A DNA stretch of 64,000 nucleotides. Origin: an uncultured Coriobacteriaceae bacterium. GTDB lineage: Bacteria > Actinomycetota > Coriobacteriia > Coriobacteriales > Atopobiaceae. The translations under genes were made by a program, and so were the position numbers. This document shows positions 8,695 to 17,478 of this stretch, one piece after another (within the stretch, counting starts at the first letter, position 1; each line of letters starts with the position of its first letter). The notes below the pieces were generated by a model. It worked only from the letters and a program-made list of their open reading frames with translations. It had not been told where the DNA came from and ran no database searches. The DNA is taken from the NCBI GenBank assembly GCA_902777325.1, contig CACYTH010000004.1, positions 144,027-208,026 on the forward strand, in the 5' to 3' direction.

Positions 8695-9897
8695 CTAGCC
8701 CGTTGCCTTGAAGTTGTAGACGGGCTTGAGCTCGTCCACGATGTCGACCGACTCGGCGATCGGCCCGATGATGTCCTCGCGCGACTTGTACGCACCCGGC
8801 GCCTCGTCCAGCGTTGACTCGGTCACGCACGTGGTGTAGATGCCCTCCATCTGGCGGCGGTACTCCTCCAGCGACAGCTCGCGCTTGGCCGCCGTGCGCG
8901 AGAGCACGCGCCCCGCGCCGTGCGGTGCCGAGAAGTTCCAGTCCTCGTTGCCACGCCCGCGTGCCAGCACGCTGCCGTCACGCATGTTGAGCGGGATCAG
9001 CACCAGCTCGTCCTTGTGCGCCGCGATGGCGCCCTTGCGCAGGATGAGCTCGTCGGTGTCGATGTAGTTGTGGATGGTGTGGAAGCTCTCCCCCATCTGA
9101 AGCCCCGTCACCTCGGCGATGACCTCGGCCATCGTCTCGCGGCTGAGCCGTGCGTACTGCTGGCACAGGGCCACGTCGTGCAGGTAGTCCTCCAGGTGCG
9201 AGCCCTCGAGCCAGCACAGGTCCGGCGTCACGTCAGGCTCCGTGCGACCGGTCTTGAGCTGGCGCAGGACCCCTTGGATCTCCTTGCGGCGACCCTCCGC
9301 CTTCATCTGGGCGATGATGCGGTCGCGCTCCTCGTAGTACTCGCGCATGCCGCTGTGCATGTCGACGGCGAGGCGCTGGTAGAACGACGCGACCTGCGTG
9401 CCCAGGTTGCGGCTGCCAGAGTGGATGACCAGGTAGTAGGTGCCGTCGGACGCGCGGTCCACCTCGATGAAGTGGTTTCCGCCGCCCAGGGTGCCAATGG
9501 AGCGCTCCACGCGGACGGTGTCCTTGAGCTCGCGGAAGCACGTGAGCTGCGTGAGGTCGAAGCGCTTGCGGCGCCCCTCCCACACCGAGAAGCCGCTCGG
9601 CACGGTATGGCATGCCTTGTCGACCAGAGCCAGGTCAAGCTCGTCTGCCTCCAGCTTGACCGTGTACATGCCACAGCCGATGTCGACGCCCACCACGTTG
9701 GGCACCACCTTGTCGCGGATGGTCATGGTCGTGCCGATGGTGCAGCCCTTTCCGGCGTGCACGTCGGGCATGATGCGCACGCTGCACCCCTCGGTGAAGG
9801 GAGTGTCGCACATGGTGCGGATCTGCTCGATCGCGGCCTCCTCCACCTGCGTGGCGAAGCACTTTGCGGTGGCATAGGACCCCTCGATCTCAAACAT
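8695..9897 (-). CDS. rtcB: tRNA-splicing/RNA-repair ligase RtcB
   Basis: 400 residues (E. coli RtcB about 408). It joins RNA 2',3'-cyclic phosphate or 3'-phosphate ends to 5'-OH ends using GTP and Mn2+. Visible motifs are MPDVHAGKGCTIG near 43-55, the metal-binding GVDIGCGM with C75, GGGNHFIEV near 145, HSGSRNLG near 165 and, near the C-terminus, the guanylylated-His motif SAPHGAGR. Start ATG 9897 follows an AGGAGGTGC ribosome-binding site; longer frames are not supported. There is no archease or RtcA nearby. It is divergent from a WYL regulator, which could control it, although this is only contextual. Confidence 0.95.
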   Translation of the reverse strand: MFEIEGSYATAKCFATQVEEAAIEQIRTMCDTPFTEGCSVRIMPDVHAGKGCTIGTTMTIRDKVVPNVVGVDIGCGMYTVKLEADELDLALVDKACHTVPSGFSVWEGRRKRFDLTQLTCFRELKDTVRVERSIGTLGGGNHFIEVDRASDGTYYLVIHSGSRNLGTQVASFYQRLAVDMHSGMREYYEERDRIIAQMKAEGRRKEIQGVLRQLKTGRTEPDVTPDLCWLEGSHLEDYLHDVALCQQYARLSRETMAEVIAEVTGLQMGESFHTIHNYIDTDELILRKGAIAAHKDELVLIPLNMRDGSVLARGRGNEDWNFSAPHGAGRVLSRTAAKRELSLEEYRRQMEGIYTTCVTESTLDEAPGAYKSREDIIGPIAESVDIVDELKPVYNFKATG

Positions 9898-9925
9898 GGC
9901 GCACCTCCTCTCGTCGTCAGTAAAG

Positions 9926-9953
9926 ACTATACGATGGACGCAAGTGCAAGCAA
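9926..9953 (-). promoter_or_regulatory. Promoter of rtcB
   Basis: On the minus strand, TTGCTT (9948-9953), a 16-nt spacer and TATAGT (9926-9931), 28 bases before the rtcB start. The -10 box is near consensus. Confidence 0.55.
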
Positions 9954-9973
9954 AGCTCCAATGCGGTAGTATC

Positions 9974-9991
9974 ACCTCAAGTTTCTGAGGT
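9974..9991 (+). promoter_or_regulatory. Palindromic candidate operator between rtcB and WYL regulator
   Basis: ACCTCA-AGTTTC-TGAGGT, 6-bp arms with a 6-nt centre, in the divergent control region 37 bases before the WYL regulator start. A binding site for that regulator is plausible but unproven. Confidence 0.4.
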
Positions 9992-10027
9992 ACATGGCAA
10001 CACGCCAACCAGCGAAGGGAGCAACGC

Positions 10028-11206
10028 ATGGCAATCACGCAAAAGGATGCGGCAGACCTCGCAACGCTTCTGCCCGACGACCTGCGCTGTACCAACGCCC
10101 GCGAGCGGCTGCTCTGCGTGATGGCCATCCTGCGCGCGCTCACCGACGCAGACCACCTGCTCTCCAACACGGACCTGCGCAAGATCCTGTGCGAGCGCTT
10201 TGGGCCCGATGCGGTGCCATCCGAGAACACCCTCGCCGCCGACGTGCATGCCATCGCCGAGTGCGGCTACCCTGACCTGCACGTTCACGTGACGCCGCGG
10301 GGCTACTGGTGTGAGCGCACCGAGCTCACACCCGCAAAAGTGCGCATGATGCTCAACGCGGTGCAGGCGTCGCGCTTTCTGACGGTGGGGCAAAGCGCCC
10401 AGCTGCAGGAGGACCTCTTCGAGCTGGTGAGCCGCCATCAGGAGGACGACCTCGCCGGCCAGGTGCACGTCGACCAGCGCGTGCGCAAGGACTACCAGCA
10501 GGTGTTCGAGACCATCGACACCGTGACCCGCGCCCTGCGCCTGGGCAAGAAGATCGAGTTCACGTACACCTACTCGGACTTTGGCGGCCGCGCGCACCCG
10601 CTTGACGGCGACACCGGCAGCCCGCTTCGCGTGGAGACGCCCATCGCGCTGTACTTCTCGGAGAACAACTACTACGTGGAGACCTTCACGCCCGAGCCGT
10701 GGCGCCACGGCATCGAGGTGATGGTGAGCCGCGCGGACCGCATGCTGGACGTGCGTATGTCCGAGCAGGACGCGGACCGCAGCCGCAAGGTCTACGACCT
10801 CAGGCGCAGCGCGCACCGGCGGATGGCAGAGAACTTCGACATGGTGAGCGGCCCGCAGCGGCGGATCTTCTTCCGCGTGCGCTCGGACGCGACCAACGTG
10901 CTCTTCGACCGCTTCGGCTTCGGGCTGCGCTTCTCGCAGCATGAGGGCGTGCCAGGCGAGCCGCTCTCCTCCGCGCTCACGCTGCTCACGGTGCCGCAGT
11001 GCTTCACCTTCTACCGGTGGCTCACGCCGGTGAGCTCTCGCGTAGTGATGTGCGAGCCGCCAGCCGAGCTGGTGCTGCGCAGCGGACCGTGGGCCAAGGC
11101 GCTGCGTGACGTCTCGCGCGACGAGCTCGTGGAGGACTACCAGGCGATGGTGCGGGGCTTTTTAGCCTATCTCGACCGCGCACGCTCGCCCTACGAAGGG
11201 TTCTGA
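10028..11206 (+). CDS. WYL-domain transcriptional regulator
   Basis: 392 residues. The N-terminal 80 residues form a winged-helix-type region (RERLLCVMAILRALT through SENTLAADVHAI). The central part (about 155-255) has the WYL-like core, including GKKIEFTYTYSDFGG and VETPIALYFSENNYYVETF, and a C-terminal WCX-like extension follows. Such proteins are transcription factors responding to nucleic-acid or nucleotide ligands, often linked to DNA damage or defence. Ribosome-binding site AAGGGA before the ATG. It is divergent from rtcB with a palindrome between them, which suggests control of itself and possibly of the RNA ligase. Confidence 0.85.
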   Translation: MAITQKDAADLATLLPDDLRCTNARERLLCVMAILRALTDADHLLSNTDLRKILCERFGPDAVPSENTLAADVHAIAECGYPDLHVHVTPRGYWCERTELTPAKVRMMLNAVQASRFLTVGQSAQLQEDLFELVSRHQEDDLAGQVHVDQRVRKDYQQVFETIDTVTRALRLGKKIEFTYTYSDFGGRAHPLDGDTGSPLRVETPIALYFSENNYYVETFTPEPWRHGIEVMVSRADRMLDVRMSEQDADRSRKVYDLRRSAHRRMAENFDMVSGPQRRIFFRVRSDATNVLFDRFGFGLRFSQHEGVPGEPLSSALTLLTVPQCFTFYRWLTPVSSRVVMCEPPAELVLRSGPWAKALRDVSRDELVEDYQAMVRGFLAYLDRARSPYEGF

Positions 11207-11294
11207 CCGCCGCACACCGCGTCTTACACGGGTGGCTCAGGCGCTTTTGTCATATCAACACTTGTACTTTGCACATTTGGTTTTGCAGATAGAT

Positions 11295-11323
11295 TTGCAT
11301 ATGCACACGTATACCGTTCTAAT
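11295..11323 (+). promoter_or_regulatory. Candidate promoter of the GH32 gene
   Basis: TTGCAT (11295-11300), 17-nt spacer, TCTAAT (11318-11323) inside an AT-rich stretch. TTTGCA occurs three times just upstream (near 11267, 11283 and 11295). Confidence 0.4.
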
Positions 11324-11409
11324 GCTACCTTTTGCAGCTGCGTGCATACTGCCACGGCGCGATGCCCGAAAAATGAAGGGGAACCGTTGCCAACTCGGAG
11401 GTATGCATC

Positions 11410-12927
11410 ATGCGCAAGCGCCATCTCTGGATCATCCCGGCTCTGGCCCTCGTCCTTCTCCTCGCCGCATGCGGCGGTGTCGCGGGCACGCTGCCCGATG
11501 AGCCCTACGAGCCCGTCGACTACTCGCTCTACCCGGCTCCCGCAGACGCCTACGTGGGCGACACGATGCCCTTTGTGACCGAGGACGGAACCCTCGAGCT
11601 CTACTACCTCTACGACACCGACCACAACGGCCAAGGTTACCACCCCATCTACAAGTACTCGACCACTGACCTCTGCTCGTACGAGGACCACGGCAAGGTC
11701 CTTGACTTCGGCCTGATGTCAGACCCCGACCCGGCCATCGGCACGGGCTCGGTGCTGCAGGACCAAGACGGGCTCTACCACCTCTTCTATACCGGTCACA
11801 ACGATGCCGGCAACGACGGGAAAGGCAAGGAGTGCGTCATGCACGCCACGAGCACCGACCGGGAGACCTGGACCAAGATCCCCGAGGACACGTTCTTTGC
11901 CCCGGAGGGCTACTCCACCGACGACTTCCGCGACCCCGAGGTCTTCTGGGTCGACGAGGACCAGTGCTACTGGCTGCTCATCGCCGCGCAGAGCCTGGAG
12001 GAGGGTGGCGTGGTGGCGAAGTACACCTCCAAGGACCTCAAGAAGTGGGACTTTGAGGGCCCGATCTACGCTCCCATGGAGCAGTACATGCTCGAGTGCC
12101 CGGATCTCTTCAAGATGGGCGACAAGTACTACCTCACCTATAGCTGGGACTGCGTGACCTACTACGCCGTAGCGGACTCGATCGACGGCCCCTTCGAGGC
12201 ACCGCGGGACAACGTGCTCGACGGCACGGGCTTCGTCTTCTATGCGGCCAAGACCGCCGAGCTGGGCGGCACGCGGTACCTCTGCGGATGGATCGGGCGC
12301 GCCGGCCTCACCGATGACTCCGGCATCTACCAGTGGGCAGGCAACATGCTCAACCACGAGCTCGTGCAGAAGGACGACGGAACCCTGGGCGTGCGAGCGC
12401 CTGAGACCTTCGCGACCAAGTTTACGCAGGACAAGCCCTTCCAGGCCGTCAAGAAGGAGGGCAGCGTCAAGATCAAGGACAACAACATCACCCTCAAGGC
12501 AAAGGGCGACGGCTACGCGCTCGCGGACATGGGCACGCGCCCGCCGACGATGATCCTGGAGTGCGACGTCAAACTTGACCAGGGCGGTCGCGCGGGATTC
12601 GCCTTTGGCGGCAGCGAGTCCGACGAGAATAACACCGCGCTCTGCCTCGACGCCGGACGCGGAAACCTCCACTACGAGGGCTACCAGATCGCGGACCTGG
12701 CGAAGATGGACCCGATGGTGTACACCACGTTCGACTTCTCCTCGAGCGAGACCCATCACATCACGATGGTGTGCGAGAACGAGATCGTCGTCACCTACAT
12801 CGACGACACCAAGGCCCTGAGCACCCGCATTGGCCGTTCCACGGGCGGCGCGCACATCGGCGTGTTTGCCGACGGGTGTGGCGCGGAGTTCAGCAACATC
12901 ACGGTCAAGCTGCCTGCCGAGGGATAG
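11410..12927 (+). CDS. Glycoside hydrolase family 32 lipoprotein (fructan/sucrose-type)
   Basis: 505 residues. An N-terminal signal with lipobox LLAAC (C21) predicts membrane anchoring. The five-bladed propeller domain shows the family motifs FRDPEVF (R174-D175-P176) and LECPDLF with the acid/base Glu at E229. The usual nucleophile motif WMNDPNG is replaced by GDTMPF, with D51 as the candidate nucleophile, a variant seen in some GH32 subgroups. The C-terminal 150 residues form a beta-sandwich (KDNNITLKAKGDGYAL to the end). Ribosome-binding site GGAGGT. Substrate (fructan or another furanoside) is inferred from the family only. It is convergent with a GH13 gene. Confidence 0.8.
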   Translation: MRKRHLWIIPALALVLLLAACGGVAGTLPDEPYEPVDYSLYPAPADAYVGDTMPFVTEDGTLELYYLYDTDHNGQGYHPIYKYSTTDLCSYEDHGKVLDFGLMSDPDPAIGTGSVLQDQDGLYHLFYTGHNDAGNDGKGKECVMHATSTDRETWTKIPEDTFFAPEGYSTDDFRDPEVFWVDEDQCYWLLIAAQSLEEGGVVAKYTSKDLKKWDFEGPIYAPMEQYMLECPDLFKMGDKYYLTYSWDCVTYYAVADSIDGPFEAPRDNVLDGTGFVFYAAKTAELGGTRYLCGWIGRAGLTDDSGIYQWAGNMLNHELVQKDDGTLGVRAPETFATKFTQDKPFQAVKKEGSVKIKDNNITLKAKGDGYALADMGTRPPTMILECDVKLDQGGRAGFAFGGSESDENNTALCLDAGRGNLHYEGYQIADLAKMDPMVYTTFDFSSSETHHITMVCENEIVVTYIDDTKALSTRIGRSTGGAHIGVFADGCGAEFSNITVKLPAEG

Positions 12928-12943
12928 CTCGGAGGTGTCGCGA

Positions 12944-13003
12944 CACTGGTCCGTTCCGGTGGACACAACGGAGGCTCGTTTCGTCCGTGGCGACGGACCA
13001 GTG
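12944..13003. repeat. Single copy of the 62-bp intergenic repeat family
   Basis: Starts with CACTGGTCCGT and ends with ACGGACCAGTG (11-bp terminal inverted repeat). It matches units at 39436-39600, 47681-47740 and 59471-59719. It lies between the convergent GH32 and GH13 genes. Confidence 0.75.
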
Positions 13004-13022
13004 GCGTCTGGGTGAGGCGCCG

Positions 13023-14681
13023 CTACGCCCCCGCCACCGTCAGCACGGCAATGCTGTAAGCGGGAAGGCTCAGCAAGCCGTCTACATACGCGACGGTGGA
13101 GCTATCGGTCGCAAGCCCATCGGCCAGCGCCAGCTCGCCCGAGACCACTGACAGGTCCTTCTCCGCCGGCTGGTCGCGCAGGTTCATCACCACGAGCACG
13201 GTCTGCTCACCGTCGCTTTTCCTGACAAAAGCAGCCACACCCTCGTCGCTCACGCCATCAACCGTCTCGGTCCTGCCGCGCGCAATCGCCGGGTAAGCCT
13301 TTCGCACGGCAATGACCTGCTTGAACCAGCTCCAGAGCGACTGCTCGTCGGTCATCTGCTCCTCGAGCGAGGGGAACCTCATCGTTATGGCGTCCATGCC
13401 GTCTGGGGCTGCGCACATCCCCTGTGCCGTCGCGTCATCGCTCCAGTACATGGGGGCGCGCTTGTTCTCGTCCTTGCCCGAGCCCTCCATGCCCAGCTCC
13501 TCGCCGTAGTAGACAAAGGAGTCGCCTGGCATAAGCAGGCTCATGGCGTAGGCCATCTTGGTCACGCGCCCGTCATCTGAGGGATAGTAGCTGGCGCTTC
13601 TCGCTGTGTCGTGGTTGGTGTAGAACGGGGCGCTCACAAAGGCGGAGTTGGACGCAGCGTACGCGCGCTCGGCGTCAACCATCGCCCGCACGTACTCCGA
13701 AGCCGCCCGCCTGCCGCTCGCAACCGACGCGATCACGCCATCAGGCCCCGCAAAGGGGAAGTCAAAGAGCGAGTCGATGCCGCTGGAGTAGAGCCTGGCG
13801 ATGGCCCGCTGGTCCGTCCAGGCCTCCCCCACCAGATAGCAGTCGGAGTTGATGCCTCGGCAGGTGTCTGCCAAAAACCGCAGAAACTCGGCGTTTGCCT
13901 CCGGGCTGTCCGTCACGTACGAGGTGACGGCGTCCAGGCGAAACCCGTCCACGCCCTTGTCCAGCCAAAACTTGAGGATGTCCGCAACCTCCGCGCGCAC
14001 CACGTCATTGCCCAGGTTGAGGTCCGGCATCTCCGACCAGAACCGTGCCTCGTAGTACCACCGCGTCCCCTCCAGCGGGACAAAGCCCTCGTAGGGCTCG
14101 CGCGAGAAGGTGTAGTACCAGACGTACGGGCACTCCTCAAACACCGGCTCCTTGTCGGGCGGGAGCGTGCGCAGGTAGTCCGCGGCGGCCACAAACCACG
14201 GATGCGTGTCGGAGGTGTGGTTGAGCACGAGGTCCATGAGCACGCGGATGCCACGGGCGTGGCACTCCTGCAGGAGGGCCTCGTAGTCCGCCATGGTGCC
14301 AAAGCTGGGGTCGATGGAGAGGTAGTCATCCACGTCATACTTGTGGTAGGTGGCCGAGGGGTGCACGGGCGTGAGCCAGATCTGGTCAAAGCCGAGGTCA
14401 GCCACGTAGTCCAGCTTCTGGCGTACGCCGTTCAGGTCTCCTATGCCATCACCGTTCGAGTCGCAAAACGACGAGACGAAGATCTCGTAGGTGGTACGGC
14501 AGTCGTCCTCGCGCGATGTCGGTTGCGGCGTGGCGGCCTGCTCGACTTGTGCATCGGGGGTGGAGGGGGCCTGCGCGCCATCAATCGGCAGTGTGCCCCC
14601 GTTGGCAAGGTAGGCCAGCAAGACCACAAAGCAAAGCAGCGTGCCCAGCGTGGACGCCAGCCATTGCATGACACGTTTCAT
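13023..14681 (-). CDS. Membrane-anchored or secreted alpha-amylase family (GH13) enzyme
   Basis: 552 residues from the ATG at 14681 (weak GGCAGG site). A hydrophobic segment at about 10-27 is a signal or anchor, followed by a Pro/Gln-rich linker to about 58. The barrel carries all GH13 conserved regions: DLVLNHTSD near 150, GFRLDAV with nucleophile D250, LVGEAW with acid/base E286 and TNHD with D358. The opening YEIFVSSFCDSNGDGIGDL is typical of oligosaccharide-acting members. It probably degrades alpha-glucan outside the membrane. A frame continuing to 14750 has no better start signal. Confidence 0.9.
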   Translation of the reverse strand: MKRVMQWLASTLGTLLCFVVLLAYLANGGTLPIDGAQAPSTPDAQVEQAATPQPTSREDDCRTTYEIFVSSFCDSNGDGIGDLNGVRQKLDYVADLGFDQIWLTPVHPSATYHKYDVDDYLSIDPSFGTMADYEALLQECHARGIRVLMDLVLNHTSDTHPWFVAAADYLRTLPPDKEPVFEECPYVWYYTFSREPYEGFVPLEGTRWYYEARFWSEMPDLNLGNDVVRAEVADILKFWLDKGVDGFRLDAVTSYVTDSPEANAEFLRFLADTCRGINSDCYLVGEAWTDQRAIARLYSSGIDSLFDFPFAGPDGVIASVASGRRAASEYVRAMVDAERAYAASNSAFVSAPFYTNHDTARSASYYPSDDGRVTKMAYAMSLLMPGDSFVYYGEELGMEGSGKDENKRAPMYWSDDATAQGMCAAPDGMDAITMRFPSLEEQMTDEQSLWSWFKQVIAVRKAYPAIARGRTETVDGVSDEGVAAFVRKSDGEQTVLVVMNLRDQPAEKDLSVVSGELALADGLATDSSTVAYVDGLLSLPAYSIAVLTVAGA

Positions 14682-14792
14682 AAAAACCTGCCTGTCGTGT
14701 CGTTTATAAGAGCTAGGTGATTGTTCCCCCTTCGGCGCGCGATTACACATTGTGGAACCGTCCCCAATGATTGCTGACGGTCGGCAGGCACG

Positions 14793-15545
14793 CTACAACT
14801 CGATTGTCATCCCATCACGTGCCAGCTCGATACCATGCTGCGCCACCGTCCGCTCGACCTCCGCCCGCTCGGTGTCGCTCCATGCGGGGTTGTGGTGGAT
14901 GAGCAGCACCCTGCCAAAGCGCTCGCGCGGAAGCCCCGCCGCAAGCGCCTCGGCACTCGAATGCCGTGGGTCGCCCGCACCGATCTGCCAGCACTCGTGC
15001 AAAAGCACCTTGGAGGGAGAACAGTCCTCCCAGGCCGTGGGGTCAAAGCTCGTGTCGGTGGCATACGTCACGAGGTCTCCCAGGCGCAGCTCGAAGGAGG
15101 GAGCCGAGTGGCTCTGGGCCCTGACCGCAACCGGCAGGTCGCCCACCGCAAAGTCCTGCCCGCCGTAGTCGTGGTAGTGTACCTCGCACGCAAACCCAAA
15201 GGAACCCGAGGAGTACAGGGCGTCCTGGAGAAGATCGGCAGCGTACTCCTGGGTCGTCTTTGGATACACGGGCCTGCCTGGCCCATACACGTCCACGCGC
15301 TTGTCCGCGGCGAATCTCTTGAGGTACATCAGACCGACCACGTGGTCGAGGTGGTAGTGCGAGAGAAGCACGGTTAGGCGGTCGTGGCGCTCGAGCGCCG
15401 CGGCGGCAAGATTGAGGTTCGCGACGCCCGTGCCTGCGTCGAGCATGATCAGCTGCTCCGGCGTCTCCAGCAGAAAGCAGCTGGTCTCCCGCCCCGCCCG
15501 GGGCATCCATCCGGCACTTCCCAGAACCCACAGCGTTGCGTCCAC
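14793..15545 (-). CDS. Metallo-beta-lactamase-fold hydrolase
   Basis: About 250 residues. The metal-binding motif LSHYHLDHVVG (HxHxDH) follows LDAGTG, and later histidines are in AQSHSAPS, TDTSFDP and IHHNPAWSD, as in RNase Z/arylsulfatase-type MBL enzymes. The start is uncertain. A GTG at 15545 has AGAGGGGA six bases upstream and gives the typical opening with VLGSAGW, while ATG codons at 15575 and 15590 give 10-15 extra residues. It is divergent from the DUF434 gene. The substrate is unknown; RNase Z-like or cyclic-nucleotide chemistry are possibilities. Confidence 0.8.
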   Translation of the reverse strand: MDATLWVLGSAGWMPRAGRETSCFLLETPEQLIMLDAGTGVANLNLAAAALERHDRLTVLLSHYHLDHVVGLMYLKRFAADKRVDVYGPGRPVYPKTTQEYAADLLQDALYSSGSFGFACEVHYHDYGGQDFAVGDLPVAVRAQSHSAPSFELRLGDLVTYATDTSFDPTAWEDCSPSKVLLHECWQIGAGDPRHSSAEALAAGLPRERFGRVLLIHHNPAWSDTERAEVERTVAQHGIELARDGMTIEL

Positions 15546-15684
15546 GACCACTCCCCTCTTGCTGCATGAAGCCATGCTCTTGGTGAGCATAGCAGGGTGC
15601 GGGCGATACGCTTGCGCAAACCACCTCGCTATCGCGTTTGGTGCATACTGTCACAGAGATCCCAGCGGAGAGGAGCACAGCCAC

Positions 15685-16383
15685 ATGCAGGCAAAGCGCG
15701 GTTTTGTGCCCAAGGACGAGCGGTACTTCTCCCCTACGGCACTCGAGACCCTGAGGAAGGCCTCCCAGCACGTCAAGTACCTCATCGACAACGGCTATGA
15801 CCTCAAGCAGGCATCCACCTTCGTGGGAGACCATTTTCAGCTGTCGGAACGCCAGCGCATCGCCATCATGAGGTCGGTTGCGACGAACGATCAGCTAGCA
15901 GGCCGTCGTGCCAAGGAGGTGCCCATCGAGCAGATCGGTAGCTCGAAGGTGTGGATTGACGGGCTCAACACGATCATCACGCTCGAGGTCATGCTGGTCG
16001 ACTCGACGCTGTTGTCCTCCATGGATGGCGCAATCCGCGACCTGGCCTCGCTTCGCGGCACCTATCGGCTCATCCCGGAGACAACCGATGCCGCACGGCT
16101 GCTCTTTGACGTGCTGCAGGACGCGGGGGTACAGGCGGTAAACATCCTGCTTGACCAGCCCGTTTCCAACTCGGGCCGCCTCAGGGGACTGCTCGAGGAC
16201 GTGGGCAGCGCTTATTCCTTCTCGCTTGACGTGCGCGTCCAGGGCGGAGTTGACCGCTCCCTCTTTGGCAAGGAGCACGTCATATCCTCCGACTCGCTCG
16301 TGCTGGACCGGTGCGCGAGCTGGATAAACCTGACAAAGCGCTGCATGGAGCTGCGGGACAGGCAGACAATCAGGGTCTGGTAA
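15685..16383 (+). CDS. DUF434 domain protein
   Basis: 232 residues from the ATG at 15685, preceded by GGAGAGGAG. The central SSKVWIDGLNTIITLEVML and the preceding SERQRIAIMRSVA region match what I recall of DUF434 proteins with a C-terminal toprim-like DUF5616 region. Function is unknown; its acidic and glycine pattern in LLDQPVSNSGRLRG suggests a nucleotide or nucleic-acid enzyme. A palindromic hairpin follows the stop codon directly. Confidence 0.75.
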   Translation: MQAKRGFVPKDERYFSPTALETLRKASQHVKYLIDNGYDLKQASTFVGDHFQLSERQRIAIMRSVATNDQLAGRRAKEVPIEQIGSSKVWIDGLNTIITLEVMLVDSTLLSSMDGAIRDLASLRGTYRLIPETTDAARLLFDVLQDAGVQAVNILLDQPVSNSGRLRGLLEDVGSAYSFSLDVRVQGGVDRSLFGKEHVISSDSLVLDRCASWINLTKRCMELRDRQTIRVW

Positions 16384-16426
16384 CCGGGTGACACACCAGC
16401 TCCCACGGAGTTAGTGTGTCACCCGG
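16384..16426. repeat. GTGACACAC hairpin repeat, copy A
   Basis: 13-bp arms (CCGGGTGACACAC 16384-16396, complement 16414-16426), with an inner CTCC-CAC-GGAG. It shares its core with 17444-17478 and 35597-35631. It lies between convergent genes, where it could act as a bidirectional terminator, but there is no T tract. Confidence 0.8.
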
Positions 16427-16438
16427 CAAGAGCGAGGC

Positions 16439-17002
16439 TTACATGAGCGACATGCCTGCGTTCCAGGCACCGCCGACCTCCTCGCCCACCACGCGGTAGA
16501 TGCGGCGCGTGCTGTCGTAGACGATCGGGCGCATCTTGCCAAAGTCCACGCGGCCCTCGTCGTCCAGCACCGACTCGCTCACGCGGGTGTTGACCACGCG
16601 GCCCACGATGCGCGCGCCATGCTCGTCGCCCTCGACCGCCGTCACCTCGCACTCCATGGTGAGGGGGAACTCCTCGATCACCGGCGCGTCCACGAACTCG
16701 GACTTGGTGAAGGTCATGCCCGACGCGGCCGCCTTGTCCACCTTGTTGCCGGTTGCGATGCCAAAGTAGTCGGCCTCCACCACGTGCGCCGCGTCGGCCG
16801 GCGACACGGTAAAGGCGCCGCGCTTGACGATGTTGGCCGTGGTCTTGTGGTCGCCGATGTTGAAGCAGATCTCGTGGCGGCTGCACTCGCCGGCCCACGC
16901 CGCGTTCATGGCGTTGGGCGTGCCGTCCTCGCCATAGCTCGCAATGATGAACACCGACTGCGGGAACAGCTCGCCCGCGCTGCCAAGGTTCTTGAATGCC
17001 AT
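16439..17002 (-). CDS. Flavin reductase family protein (flavoredoxin-like)
   Basis: 187 residues from the ATG at 17002 (AAAGGGTGG upstream). The split-barrel FMN-binding fold shows in PQSVFIIASYGEDG, NAMNAAWAGECS near 33-44, ICFNIGDHKTT and the VEADYFGIATGNK segment. Such proteins bind FMN and transfer electrons from NAD(P)H or other donors. It is divergent from an HxlR regulator in the classic arrangement where that regulator senses reactive species and controls the reductase. Confidence 0.88.
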   Translation of the reverse strand: MAFKNLGSAGELFPQSVFIIASYGEDGTPNAMNAAWAGECSRHEICFNIGDHKTTANIVKRGAFTVSPADAAHVVEADYFGIATGNKVDKAAASGMTFTKSEFVDAPVIEEFPLTMECEVTAVEGDEHGARIVGRVVNTRVSESVLDDEGRVDFGKMRPIVYDSTRRIYRVVGEEVGGAWNAGMSLM

Positions 17003-17114
17003 GTCTACCACCCTTTCGATCGAGCTTCTCGTTGAAATGCGCCTCAACAGGAGTATGCTGCTGCGCTAGAGTGAATGCTAGTACTGTCTTTGAAGATAGC
17101 GTTAGGGGCACGGC

Positions 17115-17447
17115 ATGGCGGATGCGCGCACAATCGAGGGCCAGAGCTTTGAGGGCACCGGGTACAGCTACACGCTGTCGCTCATCCAGGGCAAGCACAA
17201 GATGCCCATCCTCTATTGCCTGATGGAGTACCAGCCGGTGCGGTTCAACGAGATGCGCCGCTACCTGGGCAACGTCACCGACCGGACGCTCTCGGCAAAC
17301 CTCAAGGAGCTCGAGGCGGACGGGCTTGTCGCGCGGCGTGCGTACCAGCAGGTGCCGCCGCGGGTGGAGTACTCGCTTACGCCGCTGGGAGACTCGCTGA
17401 TGGTCGTGCTCGACCAGCTGTGCACCTGGGGCGAGGAGCACATGTGA
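17115..17447 (+). CDS. HxlR-family transcriptional regulator
   Basis: 110 residues, the family's normal size. The winged helix is clear: KHKMPILYCLMEYQPVRF, then NEMRRYLGNVTDRTLSANLKELEADGLVARR and the wing EYSLTPLGDSL. It is divergent from the flavin reductase (112 bases between starts). The stop codon TGA at 17445-17447 lies inside the following palindrome. Confidence 0.92.
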   Translation: MADARTIEGQSFEGTGYSYTLSLIQGKHKMPILYCLMEYQPVRFNEMRRYLGNVTDRTLSANLKELEADGLVARRAYQQVPPRVEYSLTPLGDSLMVVLDQLCTWGEEHM

Positions 17448-17478
17448 CACACAAACTCCCACGGAGTAAGTGTGTCAC
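17444..17478. repeat. GTGACACAC hairpin repeat, copy B, supplying two stop codons
   Basis: GTGACACAC (17444-17452) and GTGTGTCAC (17470-17478) enclose ACTCC-CAC-GGAGT. The TGA in the left arm ends the HxlR gene, and the TGA read from the right arm on the minus strand ends azlD. Confidence 0.85.
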
